Assembly (NCBI GenBank): GCA_903772945.1 | Contig: CAICTM010001776.1 | Coordinates: 1-22,797 of the forward strand | DNA length: 22,797 nucleotides | DNA from: Seminavis robusta | Taxonomy: Eukaryota > Bacillariophyta > Bacillariophyceae > Naviculales > Naviculaceae | Reading direction: 5' to 3' | Shown: positions 1 through 8,945 of the stretch, piece after piece | Layout of the letters: each line of letters begins with the position of its first letter | Numbering within the stretch: the first letter of the stretch is position 1 | Position numbers and translations under genes: made by a program | Notes under the pieces: generated by a model | Databases searched by the model: none | What the model saw: only the letters and a program-made list of their open reading frames with translations | Told to the model about the DNA's origin: nothing

Positions 1-17
1 ATTCAGAATATATTGGT

Positions 18-200
18 TTGATCCGCATCCTTACAACCGGTTACCTTTCGCCCCAGTACCTTCTTGTCTATGTTGATTGGTTTGAGACAGTTTACTTTTC
101 AGAAGATCAACCACCAATAGAGTGGACCAACATGTACATCTTCCAACGCGACTTGCACCTCATCTATGTACAACTACCTCCTTTATATGCTTCAGGCTAG
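18..200 (+). pseudogene. copia integrase C-terminal remnant
   Basis: The frame reads LTTGYLSPQYLLVYVDWFETV, the signature at the end of copia integrase (usual form T-G-x-I/V-S-P-Q-Y-H-V-V-Y-D-x-x-F-x-T-V). The conserved His and Asp of that motif are changed here. No ATG opens this frame; it is simply an open stretch inside the dead element. The catalytic DDE core would lie left of the window. Confidence 0.8.
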
Positions 201-932
201 TACCAGCTGTCCCCAGATGGCGCGTTGAGATCCTTATTATATTTGCTGTCGATGAGGACACTTCACCTCCCTTAGCAGACGAATGGCTTATCAGAGGAAA
301 AGGCCATCAACCAGCCACGATCTCATCTTCAGAAGTTTCGACATGGAGAAATTATTGCGGATGAAAGGCAAGGATAAAAGGGATGACTTCAATTTTCAGC
401 TCCGTCTCTAGCACAGCCCCAGGTTTCCACATGGGAGTTCCAGATCGTCTACCAACCTCAGACTCAAAATTACCCTCTTCTGGGACAGGGAGCCTCCCAC
501 CATCACCCACACAAGTCATCGAGCCAATCTCTGCCACTCGTCGTAATCCCAGAAGACAGCCTACACAAGAAGCCTGAGATCTGAACATGGACCATAAACG
601 TTGAAGACTATATGCGCGACCTTCTATCCCTGTTGAGTTGTGTTTTAGCTTTGACCTTTGGGTATACTCCAATTTCTGGGACACATAGATGCAATCTCAG
701 GTGAAGGTTATTCACCTTTGACCAACACCCAGGAATCTTTCCATCCTGGCATTCTTAAAATCCCACTGGTCTCAACGGCCAAAATTCCACAGACCTGATC
801 TCCCTTCTCTGAAGGAATCTCTGATGGGACCACATCAGACCACTCTGGCACAATGACAAAGAAATTGCCAGCCCTGAAGGCAAGGGACTTGGCACATCGT
901 ACAGGTTCTTCTATGCCTCACACCTAAAGGCG

Positions 933-1760
933 GTTACCTGGAACATGAGTGCAAGAATTAAGAGGTTACCAGACGGACAATTTAAATAAGTTCAAATCTA
1001 CGATGGGCTGCAGAGGAGAACTTCAATCTATAAGGTCCGCGTATTCTCCACTTGTTGGGTTGCTCATGTTAGAGCCGGTCTTCTTCTGCAGTTGAACATG
1101 GATGGAATCGAGACAAGTTGATTTTCCTCTTGCTCTCTTCAAAGCACTCAGCCTGTGACACACACTGTAGATGGAATACCTCATACTATCGAACCCAAAG
1201 GCTATGAAGGAAGGTACTGTGTTTTGAAATTTGACAAGTCATCTATGTGCATACCGATTCCCTAAATTTTTTTATGAGCATCTATGTCGCGGGATTGTCA
1301 ACTTGGTTTCGTAAAACTGGAGCAGACCACAAGTTTTTTATTCATAAAGGATCATCAACTCATGGTAATTAATTATTGTGATGACCAAACTGGCTCAGTC
1401 CAGACAAATGATATCTGATTGAGTTCCTATGTTGGGCAGCTCCAGAAGACTTGATATGATCCACCTATGGAAAACAAGGGAACATCTTTGAGATTCCTTG
1501 GTCATTAATTAGAAAGAGCATAGCGGAGACAATTTGAGATTACCAAAAAGGGACTCAACAATAAAGTCACCGAATAAACTGGTATGTCTGACGCTAACAA
1601 GAAGCTTTCTCCTGCACGCCACCGTATCCTCTCGCGAGCATGACAAACTGGGGGCCCATTGAAGAAGAGTGAGCTACACCAGCTGCAGTTGGGATGCTTC
1701 TTTATATTGCTCGAACACTCGCAGATTACCATTTGGTGTGCTACCAGGTGGCCGATCCTA
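933..1760 (+). pseudogene. copia reverse transcriptase remnant
   Basis: Successive frame-shifted pieces match copia RT: RIKRLPDGQFK, KFKSTMGCRGELQ, YSPLVGLL, RQVDFPLALFKA, PKGYEGRYCVLKFDKSS, then the polymerase box at 1374-1385 reading Y-C-D-D (usual form YVDD). Further on come FEITKKGLNNKV and TGMSDANKKLSPA. At least four frame changes and several stops lie between these pieces. The two catalytic aspartates of the YxDD box remain although the gene is broken. Confidence 0.82.
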
Positions 1761-1856
1761 AGTCACATCAGGATTACATGCTCAAGGCAATTAACGTTCT
1801 TCGGTTTTGATTGGCACAAGTGGCAAAGGATTTGTTTTACCTAAACTTGATCAGGC

Positions 1857-2361
1857 TATGATCTGTTGGGTCGATTCTGACTCGCGGGGATTGTATGGAT
1901 ATGAGGATGAACAGTTGATCCTGTTCCGTCAATTTCGCACTGGATTTTCCTGACTCTGTTTGGTGCCCATTATCTGGTCGAGCAAGCTACGACTGATATT
2001 ACTTTGAGCTCCATGCTGCTGAGTATGCTGCCTTCAGCATGTCAATATAGTAAGCTGCTTCTATGCGAGCTCCTGCTACAATGAAATTGGTAGACAAAGA
2101 ATATGCCGTAATTACTGACATTCTGTGCGCTCTACAGTTTTCGAAGACAACCAAGGGTTGCTGTCTCTTGTGAATGTTCCAAAAGATGTCAGCGCGAACA
2201 TCAAGTATTTGTCATTGAAGTATACACTTCTTCTAGGTCAATATCGGGGAGTTCGAAGGGATGTGGCTAAGTATATTCAGACATCTGGAACAACGGGCCG
2301 AATCTTCACTAAGGGTCTGGCTCCACAGTTTGCTGTCATTCGGGCTCCTCATGGATGGTAA
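1857..2361 (+). pseudogene. copia RNase H remnant
   Basis: WVDSDSRGLYGYEDEQ (from about 1864), PIIWSSKL, AEYAAFSMSI (2017-2046) and VFEDNQG (with EDNQG at 2143-2157) carry the three acidic positions of copia RNase H. The run 2125-2361 is open without a break and ends with IFTKGLAPQF and a terminal GW, the usual end of copia pol. The piece before it contains a stop near 1951 and frame changes near 1990-2015. Confidence 0.87.
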
Positions 2362-3851
2362 TTCCTCAGCCCTTTGCTGGGACTCTCTCCTATCGTTCTT
2401 TTGCTACAGCTTCATTTCAGCTGTAAGGAGAGTGCGCGGGATACAGCTTACATATTCAGCTTTACATGCTTTACTAAATGGCAGGCTTATTCTAGAAAAT
2501 AATCAATAACTGCTCACTTATTTGGAAATACAAACTTTACATCTCTTAGATCGTTAGATTAATCAATGCACAATGGTATTGTCGCATAATGGCAATGCTC
2601 CACAGAAGCACTTGAAGGTGACAGATGAGGGCCATTCCAATCTCTATCAAATTGAAGAACTGATCTGGTAGGGTATACTGTATTGTGATGGCTAAATACC
2701 TGGTAGCCATGATTTGGTTTGGCAATGCTTTAGGACAGACCGTTTGAGACGGAGTGCCAAGCATGTACTGCTTCACCACGGACCGTTTGCAACTGACTGC
2801 TTGCAGCTCCGCTTGCCATGATCACCGACAGTCTCCGTCGCAACAGCGTTGGGCAATAATTAGAAAAACGTTGCAATGCGCTTCAACGCTCGATATGTAT
2901 TGATTACTCAGTAAAGGTGTCCATGAGAGCGCAGCGGGTGGAGGCCGGGCTATCGATAAAGTCAAAGTGGTAGAAGGGAACACGGGAAACTTGCAAGCAA
3001 AGGCACTTTCGCACCAAGGCGGCTAATGCCATGCCATGCATTTGCAGGTTGTGGGACACTGAATGCAATGCATGGTGAACCACAGCCAAGCCACGCAAAG
3101 TTACCTCTCCTTGCATCGAGCGCTGAGAGCGGAAATCCTTTCTGAAGCCAACCTAGCCAGCTACCGGTACATGAGTCGCTGGAGGCGGTGACGGGACATC
3201 TTGAAAATAGCCTATATCCTACATTGATCTTGCCATGTGCCATGTAGCGGTATCTTGGCAATAGACTCTTTCTGGTTACAGTTTGCGTGGCTGCATGGAT
3301 CTGCCCTCGTTACATTGCAGCTTGTATGGGAAGGGGGCAATCTTGGGTTCTGAGGCTCATCATCGAATGCACACCCCCGTGCAGAACTGCAGCCAGAAGG
3401 GCCGAAGTTTCCTCTAGTTTAGTTCGTTGGGCGTGACTTTTTTGGTTTGCATCATCTCAAGCAAGCAACGTCAAGGTTGTGGCACAGGGTATGGTCCGGT
3501 TGGTACTGTACATGTTGGCTACTCGCTCCGAGCGCCGTAGCACAATATCGTTCGAGGTGCGTGGTTCCGGCTCGAGGTACCAGGTACCGTACCGGTTCTT
3601 GTCTACTCTCTTGTGCACTACCGGTACTAGTATGGTACCGGTACGGTAGCTAACTAGTAAAGATAGATGCATTGTAGTTTCTGAATGGTTTGTATTGTTT
3701 GATTTGATATCTTTGTTCAAGTATTATTGTATTATTATTTACAGCAGTATGTTCTTTTTTACATGGCTTGGTACATGTAGTACCGTATTGACAGGAGGGT
3801 ATGAGATATTGGAAATAGGGAGGCAAGAAAGAGTTGGAGTGTTTGCTTCAG
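2362..3851. other. Intergenic spacer, no gene seen
   Basis: Open frames here are short, overlap on both strands and match nothing. The first 150 bases may hold the start of the 3' LTR of the copia element, but no LTR boundary can be shown. An 8-bp inverted repeat (CCATGCAT 3034-3041, ATGCATGG 3068-3075) and the GGTACC palindrome cluster near 3575-3650 are the only structures noted. The right end is the 3' flank of the DUF6824 gene. Confidence 0.6.
3575..3650. repeat. Cluster of GGTACC/ACCGGT palindromes
   Basis: Overlapping GGTACC, GTACCGGT and GGTACCGGTAC units are packed into about 75 bases. The same unit recurs singly across the window (near 6505, 6865, 6973, 7265, 7312, 7430, 10205, 12100, 12660, 14203, 14482, 19700), nearly always outside coding sequence. 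Confidence 0.7.
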
Positions 3852-4502
3852 TTATAGAGCCAGAGGGATTGGTTCAAAGCAGTCACAGTCCAAGCAGTCA
3901 ATGATAGGAGTAGGCTCGAATGGATTTTCAGTTTGATTCGAGACATTGTTTCCAAAAGCAGCCAGGAGGAGGGAGAGGGTGTCATCAGTGGATTCATAAG
4001 TGCTGCTGCTGTTGTAGCTGCAGTAAGATTCCTGACTGGAGATGCTGCTTTCCGAGGGAGATACACAACGGGGAGGGACTTGAACTGTCATGGTCAGTTG
4101 CTGCTGCTGTTGTTGTTGGGCAATCTGCTGCATACGTCTTTTGGACTTGAATTGTTTGGAAGATCGGTAAGAATGACTAAGAGCATTGCGCATGGCTTGA
4201 GCTGCCGTTTGTCGGGCCAATGCTTCTTCTACGAGTGTCCAGTGACCGGTGGTAGGATCCTTACGGACAAATCCCGCAATGTCAGCAGCAGAGCCAATTT
4301 GGTGAATCAGACGCGTCAAAATGGCGCCTTTTTCCGATTTGCAAGGAGCTGCTTGGTAGTCAGCAGCAATGGCTTGGATCATCTTGTCAAATTTCTTGTT
4401 GGCGCTGTGCTGCTTGACCACTCGACCACGCCCAATGATGATTGTGTGTTCAGTGGGAATAAAGTCAGCAGGAAGAACAATTGCAGTGTCGGAGAGAACC
4501 AT
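3852..4502 (-). CDS. DUF6824 domain protein, 216 aa
   Basis: Single-exon protein whose residues 20-111 match DUF6824, a domain expanded in diatoms and of unknown biochemical role. Visible landmarks: IIIGRGR at 21-27 (family form xLxGRG), H32 in the place of the conserved NHPGN His, a predicted helix at 36-50, the FVRKDPTTGHW block at 78-88, and VEEALARQTAAQAMRNAL at 91-108. A run of seven Gln follows at 129-135, then a Ser-rich segment (147-176) and an acidic, Cys-containing tail (CLDCDC, 203-208). I chose the ATG at 4502 rather than the in-frame one at 4628: the bases between are CA-rich and leader-like, and AAAAG precedes this ATG. A nuclear regulatory role is often guessed for the family; nothing here proves it. 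Confidence 0.85.
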   Translation of the reverse strand: MVLSDTAIVLPADFIPTEHTIIIGRGRVVKQHSANKKFDKMIQAIAADYQAAPCKSEKGAILTRLIHQIGSAADIAGFVRKDPTTGHWTLVEEALARQTAAQAMRNALSHSYRSSKQFKSKRRMQQIAQQQQQQQLTMTVQVPPRCVSPSESSISSQESYCSYNSSSTYESTDDTLSLLLAAFGNNVSNQTENPFEPTPIIDCLDCDCFEPIPLAL

Positions 4503-7500
4503 CTTTTGTGTTTTGTATAGTGATTTTGATTGTTTGTGTTTTGGTTTGTGAGTTGAGGAAATTGTGAGAATGTGAGAAGAGATGAATGAGTTGATGGATG
4601 GCTGATGGATCCTTCCTTTGACATCCACTTCGCTGATGGATGCTGCTTGCTGGTTTTGCTTTGCAGCTACCAGGTAGCTGGTTTGTCAGTACCGACTGTT
4701 TGGCCTGACTGGGTTCTTTATGTGTGCACGGGGAACTGCTTGTGTGATCTTTCCACTGCTCTTTCCAAAAAGAATCACATCCAATCCACCTGGTAGAGAC
4801 GGGATCATAAGCGTCAGACCCGAAACTGACGCATATTCAACTTGGCTGGACTTCTATGAGGGTCCGATAGCTGGTCCGGTTGGGTCCAATAGGCTCTTTG
4901 GGGCCTCGAACCTAAGCCAGTGTGAGACACCAAGAGCTCACCAAGTTTTTGCTTTGCTTTGCTATTCGACTTGCAAACAGACGCACTTCCACAATTCATC
5001 GTACAAGTCTACTGGAAAGCTACTGAAAAGACAAGTATTCAAAACTGCATACAGAACTTCGTTCGAGAACACAAGGAAGCAGACAGAATCATCAGTACAG
5101 CTAACGAAAGCAATACCGAGATTGAAAGGTTTACTTCCTACTATTTTACTGTAACAACAATAACACCCATCCATCCGTCATTGCAAAAGATGTCTTCCTA
5201 TTGAAGTTACAGTGTATCACCACACAACAGGTCCACAACAGCTACGGTACGTAAGATCTTTGTCTTCTCACTTTTTCAATCTTTTTCAAACTCTCCAGAG
5301 CTCTCATCAGGCTTGGTGCTGATGCTGCTACGTATCCAATTCAGACTCAGCCAACAAACAACCAATCAACCAACCAACCAACCAAGAATGCAAGCATGGA
5401 TGCCACATTTCCACTACGATTACAACTTATTTGTGACACGAACGGAACATCAATCTTGAAGGATAACAAACTCTGGTCGTTTCTTGCCTACAACCAGCAA
5501 TAATAAGATGGTTTTGTTTGAACGCTACATGTATGTACCCGAAACCTCCAAATTGATGAGTGGGAACTTAAATCAGCATCCATGGGGAAAATGCACAAGG
5601 CACCAAGTTTGGAGAAGAAGCGAGCAAGCAATCTTGGTCTCTACAGTACTAGCTACAGTAGTGCATACTAGTGTCTAGCTCGCAGAAGGAATGCTGCTGT
5701 CAAGAATTTCACGTCGTGAAACTCATTTGCAAAGTGGAAGGAAGAATCTTGGAACCATCTCTGCACGATTTCTGGCGAAAACGAGAGCAAAGCTTCCAGC
5801 CAGGCCAGTGTTTGTACTGAGTGAAGGCGACAGCAACCTGATGAATAAAGTTTCATTTCTCCGACCGCCAGCCTCCTATCTTCTCAAGCAAGAGCAAGGA
5901 AAAAGATGAATCTGAATCGCTATCGACTCGGAGTTTGAAGAGCAATAAAGCAAGCAAACATATATGTTGGCAAGATTCGATTCAAGCATCCTTGTGGTTG
6001 GCGGAAGACGATCAAGAAGGAGCAAAATCTGCACACTGTCGTTCGACACTGTTGGCTGCAGCCCACCGGTACGGGTACTTTGTAGGCTTGAAGAAGAAAC
6101 AGACAAATCAAATATGGCGGAAGCAAACCTGCTGCCTTGCCGCAAGGTAGAAACGCATGTATGATTGCTTGTTGGCTCTATTATCAGCCATGACATTCCA
6201 GATGCTACTCTGTACGGTGTCAGGAGAGGATACTCCTTCGCTTCGTTCACCAAACACTGTTGGGTTTTACTTCCTGACCAGGATGACCCTTTTTGACCCC
6301 TTGCTTTTGCCAATCATCATTGCTTCTTGGCTGGCAACTATTCAAGAGCAAGCCAACAAAAGAGCAGCAAAAAGTCTTCCGCTAGTATGCGTTGCATGTC
6401 CCTATGGCTGTGCACCCACAGTGAGTCACCAAACAAGAGGTTGCTCCACACCTGGGGCCTCGAACTAAGTGATGGTTGTTTCTTCTTGCCTGATCCACCG
6501 TCAGGTACCGGTAATCTCCCGGCATCAGGTATGACGGGAGCGTACAACTTGAAAGCGTCCACCGTACACACATGTACTACACTGACATCAGTGCAGTGCC
6601 AGCAATGCTGGGTGAGATTTAGCTTGGGTTTTTGCTGGCTTGCTGACATACGTATTGTTTGCTAGCTACTAGCTGCTGGTACATGTAGCTTGAGAGCCAG
6701 CTACCGTAGCCACCTCAGCTCTCAGTGATAGATAGATGAGCTGCGGATGCAGTGGGAATGGTTGATGGTGTTGGCAACTCTAGCTAGTGATTGATTGGGG
6801 TGAAAAGGCCTCGTCGAGGGGAACTTAAAAAAAGAACAGCGGGAGAACAGAGAAAGAAGACAAGGGTGGAAACTGGTACCGGTACGACTGTAGCCGGTGT
6901 TTGCTGAATGAAAGGGTAAGCGCTGTGCCGTACAGCGTACAGCAGCTATGATAAGCTGTTACCCATTTCCAATACCGGTACCGGACAACGTGTCTATTTT
7001 GACACGGCACTCATAAACCAGCAGAACAGGACTTGGCTAGTAGTACAGGTACAGTAGTTGGCTCCGGTGAGGTCCAAGAAATCTGTCCCATTGGATTTAT
7101 CTCGGATAATAGCTCGAGCCAACATTTTAGTTTTGTTTTGGCTTCGACGAGGTCTCAAAACCAATCGTTTGGCGGTATGATCTAATTGGTTGGAAGCTTC
7201 GAACCGGAAGGAAGAAGGTGGATGGAAACTGGCTGATGACAGTTGAAAAGGCTTCAAAAGCAGCACCGGTACCAGGTACAGCACCCAGCGAGTACCACGC
7301 AACGGTTGTAAGAACCGGTACCGGCAGCTCGAGCGTCGACACCGAGTAAACCCAACAATCTCCAGTCTCCGCACACCATGCATAGACTAGTCTACGGTGA
7401 GAAAGAAGTCATGCATAGTTATTACACTAACCGGTACCGTTGTAGAAGCACCCATAGAGAAGTTTCTCCCGCAACAGCCCCAAAGGAGCCAAAATCTCTT

Positions 7501-7602
7501 CTCACAATTTCAAAGTCGAGCCAAAGCCAAAGACTCACAAAACACAAAACGCAAAGCACTTCCTAAGAACCTTTCTACAAGCTACACTAGTATTCAACTC
7601 GT
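4503..7602. other. Intergenic region, 3.1 kb, no convincing gene
   Basis: Bases 4503-4585 read on the minus strand are a CA-rich leader of the DUF6824 gene. The stretch 5140-5400 read on the plus strand is also CA-rich (repeated CCAACCAACC) and looks like a leader, but it opens only onto the short doubtful ORF at 5396. Frames at 5691-5909 (+), 5876-6313 (-) and 6157-6468 (+) overlap one another and show no family motif. Palindromic units TACATGTA and GGTACCGGTACC occur repeatedly from 6500 onward. The last 150 bases are the A/C-rich leader of the gene at 7603. Confidence 0.55.
5396..5503 (+). CDS. Possible 35-aa short ORF (doubtful)
   Basis: An ATG-started frame beginning MDATFPLRLQLICDTNGTS follows a CA-rich leader-like run and ends at TAA. 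The composition is protein-like, but the frame is short. Another ATG (5388) lies upstream in a different frame and would be met first by a scanning ribosome. A second short frame (5508-5678) follows at once. It may be a real micropeptide, one exon of a larger gene, or chance. Confidence 0.2.
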   Translation: MDATFPLRLQLICDTNGTSILKDNKLWSFLAYNQQ

Positions 7603-7998
7603 ATGCCTTCCACAGCTACCACTCGACGAGTTCACTTTGCCGCTTCGCCAGTCTCGGCGGTGTTCACCGTCCCCCGCAAAACCGAGAGTGAAGCGCTAAC
7701 TCTCTTTTACCAGCCAGAAGACTGCGACCGCTTTCGTGCGGAAGCTCAGTTGGAAAAACTTGCCTTGGAGCTCAGCGTAGACTATCAGCACTCAGCCAAC
7801 AGCCATGTTGCTGCCCCCGCGAGCAGCAACGTGGAGTCCTTGAATGCTCTTACTCAAGTCGCCCGTCATCAGTTCAAAGCTTTGCCCGTGGCATTTGCCA
7901 GTCCTTCTTCTTGTCCCATCATGCCCAACAGTACACGTCGGTCCTCTTCCTCCTCTCGAACATCCGGCAATGCCAGGGGAACTGCCCGCATTGCCTAA
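7603..7998 (+). CDS. Small diatom-type protein, 131 aa
   Basis: Uninterrupted ATG-to-TAA frame after an A/C-rich leader typical of the other genes here. The N-terminus has RRVHFA (8-13), followed by LFYQPEDCDRFRAEA (34-48). This arrangement, a V-x-F strand then a [L/W]-[F/W]-Y-x-x-[E/D]-[D/E] motif and an amphipathic helix, resembles a group of small uncharacterised diatom proteins that I know only by pattern. A helix continues to about 60. The second half is Ala/Ser-rich, with a Ser run (113-117) and a basic end. No signal peptide or membrane segment is seen. Function unknown. Confidence 0.65.
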   Translation: MPSTATTRRVHFAASPVSAVFTVPRKTESEALTLFYQPEDCDRFRAEAQLEKLALELSVDYQHSANSHVAAPASSNVESLNALTQVARHQFKALPVAFASPSSCPIMPNSTRRSSSSSRTSGNARGTARIA

Positions 7999-8875
7999 CT
8001 GTAGAAGGAGACATGCTTTGCATGTGTTGCCTGCTTGTACTTGTCACATACGAGATGGCTGTGCATCACAATGGATGATACAGCCAACGACACTGCTGTA
8101 ACGCACCGAGCCAATCAACTGTGATATCATTAAAATTTCTTCTTCCCTCGAGGGTCGAATCGAGCGCTCACGAATCGAGGAAAGCCAGCGAAGGCAGCAC
8201 CGGAGAACGACAGAGGATCGAAAATTATTACAGCCAGAGGGCCAGCCTCGCCCCGCCCGCATCCTGAACGTGATATCAACAGCCATTCGTCACCTGGTTG
8301 GGCATCGAATACGGCCCGGGGATTGTCAAACCTTTAATGAAGTGTAGCCTAGCAACTAGCAATGGTAACTCTCTAACTAAAGCAAACAGCATCCGAAAGG
8401 GATCGCAAAGCATTCACAATGTCATATCTATAATAGCCGTACCGCAGGAACATGTATAGCGAGCAATAGCATTGCCATCCATGCTAACGCAACCTGCACG
8501 ATCCTGAAGCGCTAGCTAGAAGCAGCAGCCAGGAACGAAGGAACAAGCTGAGGACCGAAACAAATGCCAAAAACCGTCATCTAGGTCCTTGACGTACATG
8601 TACATGTACATGTACATGTAATATACCGAGAGGGTGGATACTCGATCCGCTGATTTCTCTGGATTTGGTAATGAACGAAGGAGTGCATCCGGCAGAGCAC
8701 CAGTCCCTGGCTACTCTTTTGTAGAACTAGAAATTCCGCGAAGGTTGATGGGATTGCACTGCCGTTCCAATCCAGTGTATCTTTTGACGCAACAAAAACA
8801 ACAAATCGTTATATACGGTAGCAGATATGGCCCCATGTAATGTAATAGATGGATCAACACTGTGTCCCATCCAGT
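7999..8875. other. Intergenic spacer between convergent genes
   Basis: It separates the plus-strand gene at 7603 from the minus-strand sirtuin, so both 3' ends face it. A minus-strand ATG frame (8044-8286, 80 aa) exists but has no recognisable motif. A TACATG microsatellite lies at 8595-8620. Nothing else stands out. Confidence 0.5.
8595..8620. repeat. TACATG microsatellite, about 4.3 units
   Basis: Perfect 6-bp tandem repeat. The unit array is self-complementary, so the whole tract can fold back on itself. It is the largest of the TACATGTA sites scattered through this window. Confidence 0.95.
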
Positions 8876-8945
8876 CAAGTCAAGCCAAGTCAAGCCAAGT
8901 CAAGCCAAGTCAAGCCAAGTCAAGCCAAGCCAAGCCAAGCCAAGT
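8876..8945. repeat. CAAGY minisatellite, 14 pentamers
   Basis: Fourteen perfect CAAGT or CAAGC pentamers in a row. The first nine alternate T and C, then C-type units repeat, which suggests expansion of both a 10-mer and a 5-mer unit. The last base is also the final base of the sirtuin stop codon (8945-8947, read on the minus strand), so the array is the start of that gene's 3' UTR. Confidence 0.95.

Larger units (their letters stand above)
1..2361 (+). mobile_element. Degenerate Ty1/copia retrotransposon, pol 3' part (left end outside window)
   Basis: Pieces of one copia polyprotein follow each other in the correct order on the plus strand: integrase C-terminus, reverse transcriptase, RNase H. 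The copia order (integrase before RT) excludes gypsy. The reading frame changes repeatedly and many stops interrupt it, so this is a dead copy. Near 933-1010 the stretch WNMSARIKRLPDGQFK runs in one frame and continues as KFKSTMGCRGELQ in another. The RNase H tail at 2125-2361 is the longest intact piece. No 3' LTR could be fixed after 2361 because the 5' LTR lies outside the window. The mixture of frames fits an old insertion decaying by small indels; resemblance to diatom copia elements is recalled from family knowledge, not searched. Confidence 0.88.

Noticed and set aside
4026..4040. GATTCCTGACTGGA also present near 18562
   Set aside because: One copy is coding antisense and the other is 3' UTR; the flanks are unrelated, so it is likely chance.
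3933..4520. Plus-strand open frame of 195 aa
   Set aside because: It is the antisense shadow of the DUF6824 gene, which has a domain match and leader on the minus strand.
4720..5154. Plus-strand frame of 144 aa
   Set aside because: Composition follows the spacer; no domain and no supporting neighbours.
5876..6313. Minus-strand frame of 145 aa
   Set aside because: No motif, no leader-like upstream sequence, and it overlaps equally poor frames on the other strand.
6803..6817. 15-base identity (AAAAGGCCTCGTCGA) with 19473-19487
   Set aside because: Flanks do not match beyond it; a single 15-base identity in a window this size is not enough to call a repeat family.
6994..7383. Minus-strand frame of 129 aa
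   Set aside because: Runs through several GGTACCGGTACC palindromes, which give repeated Arg-Tyr-Arg residues; typical of spacer, not protein.
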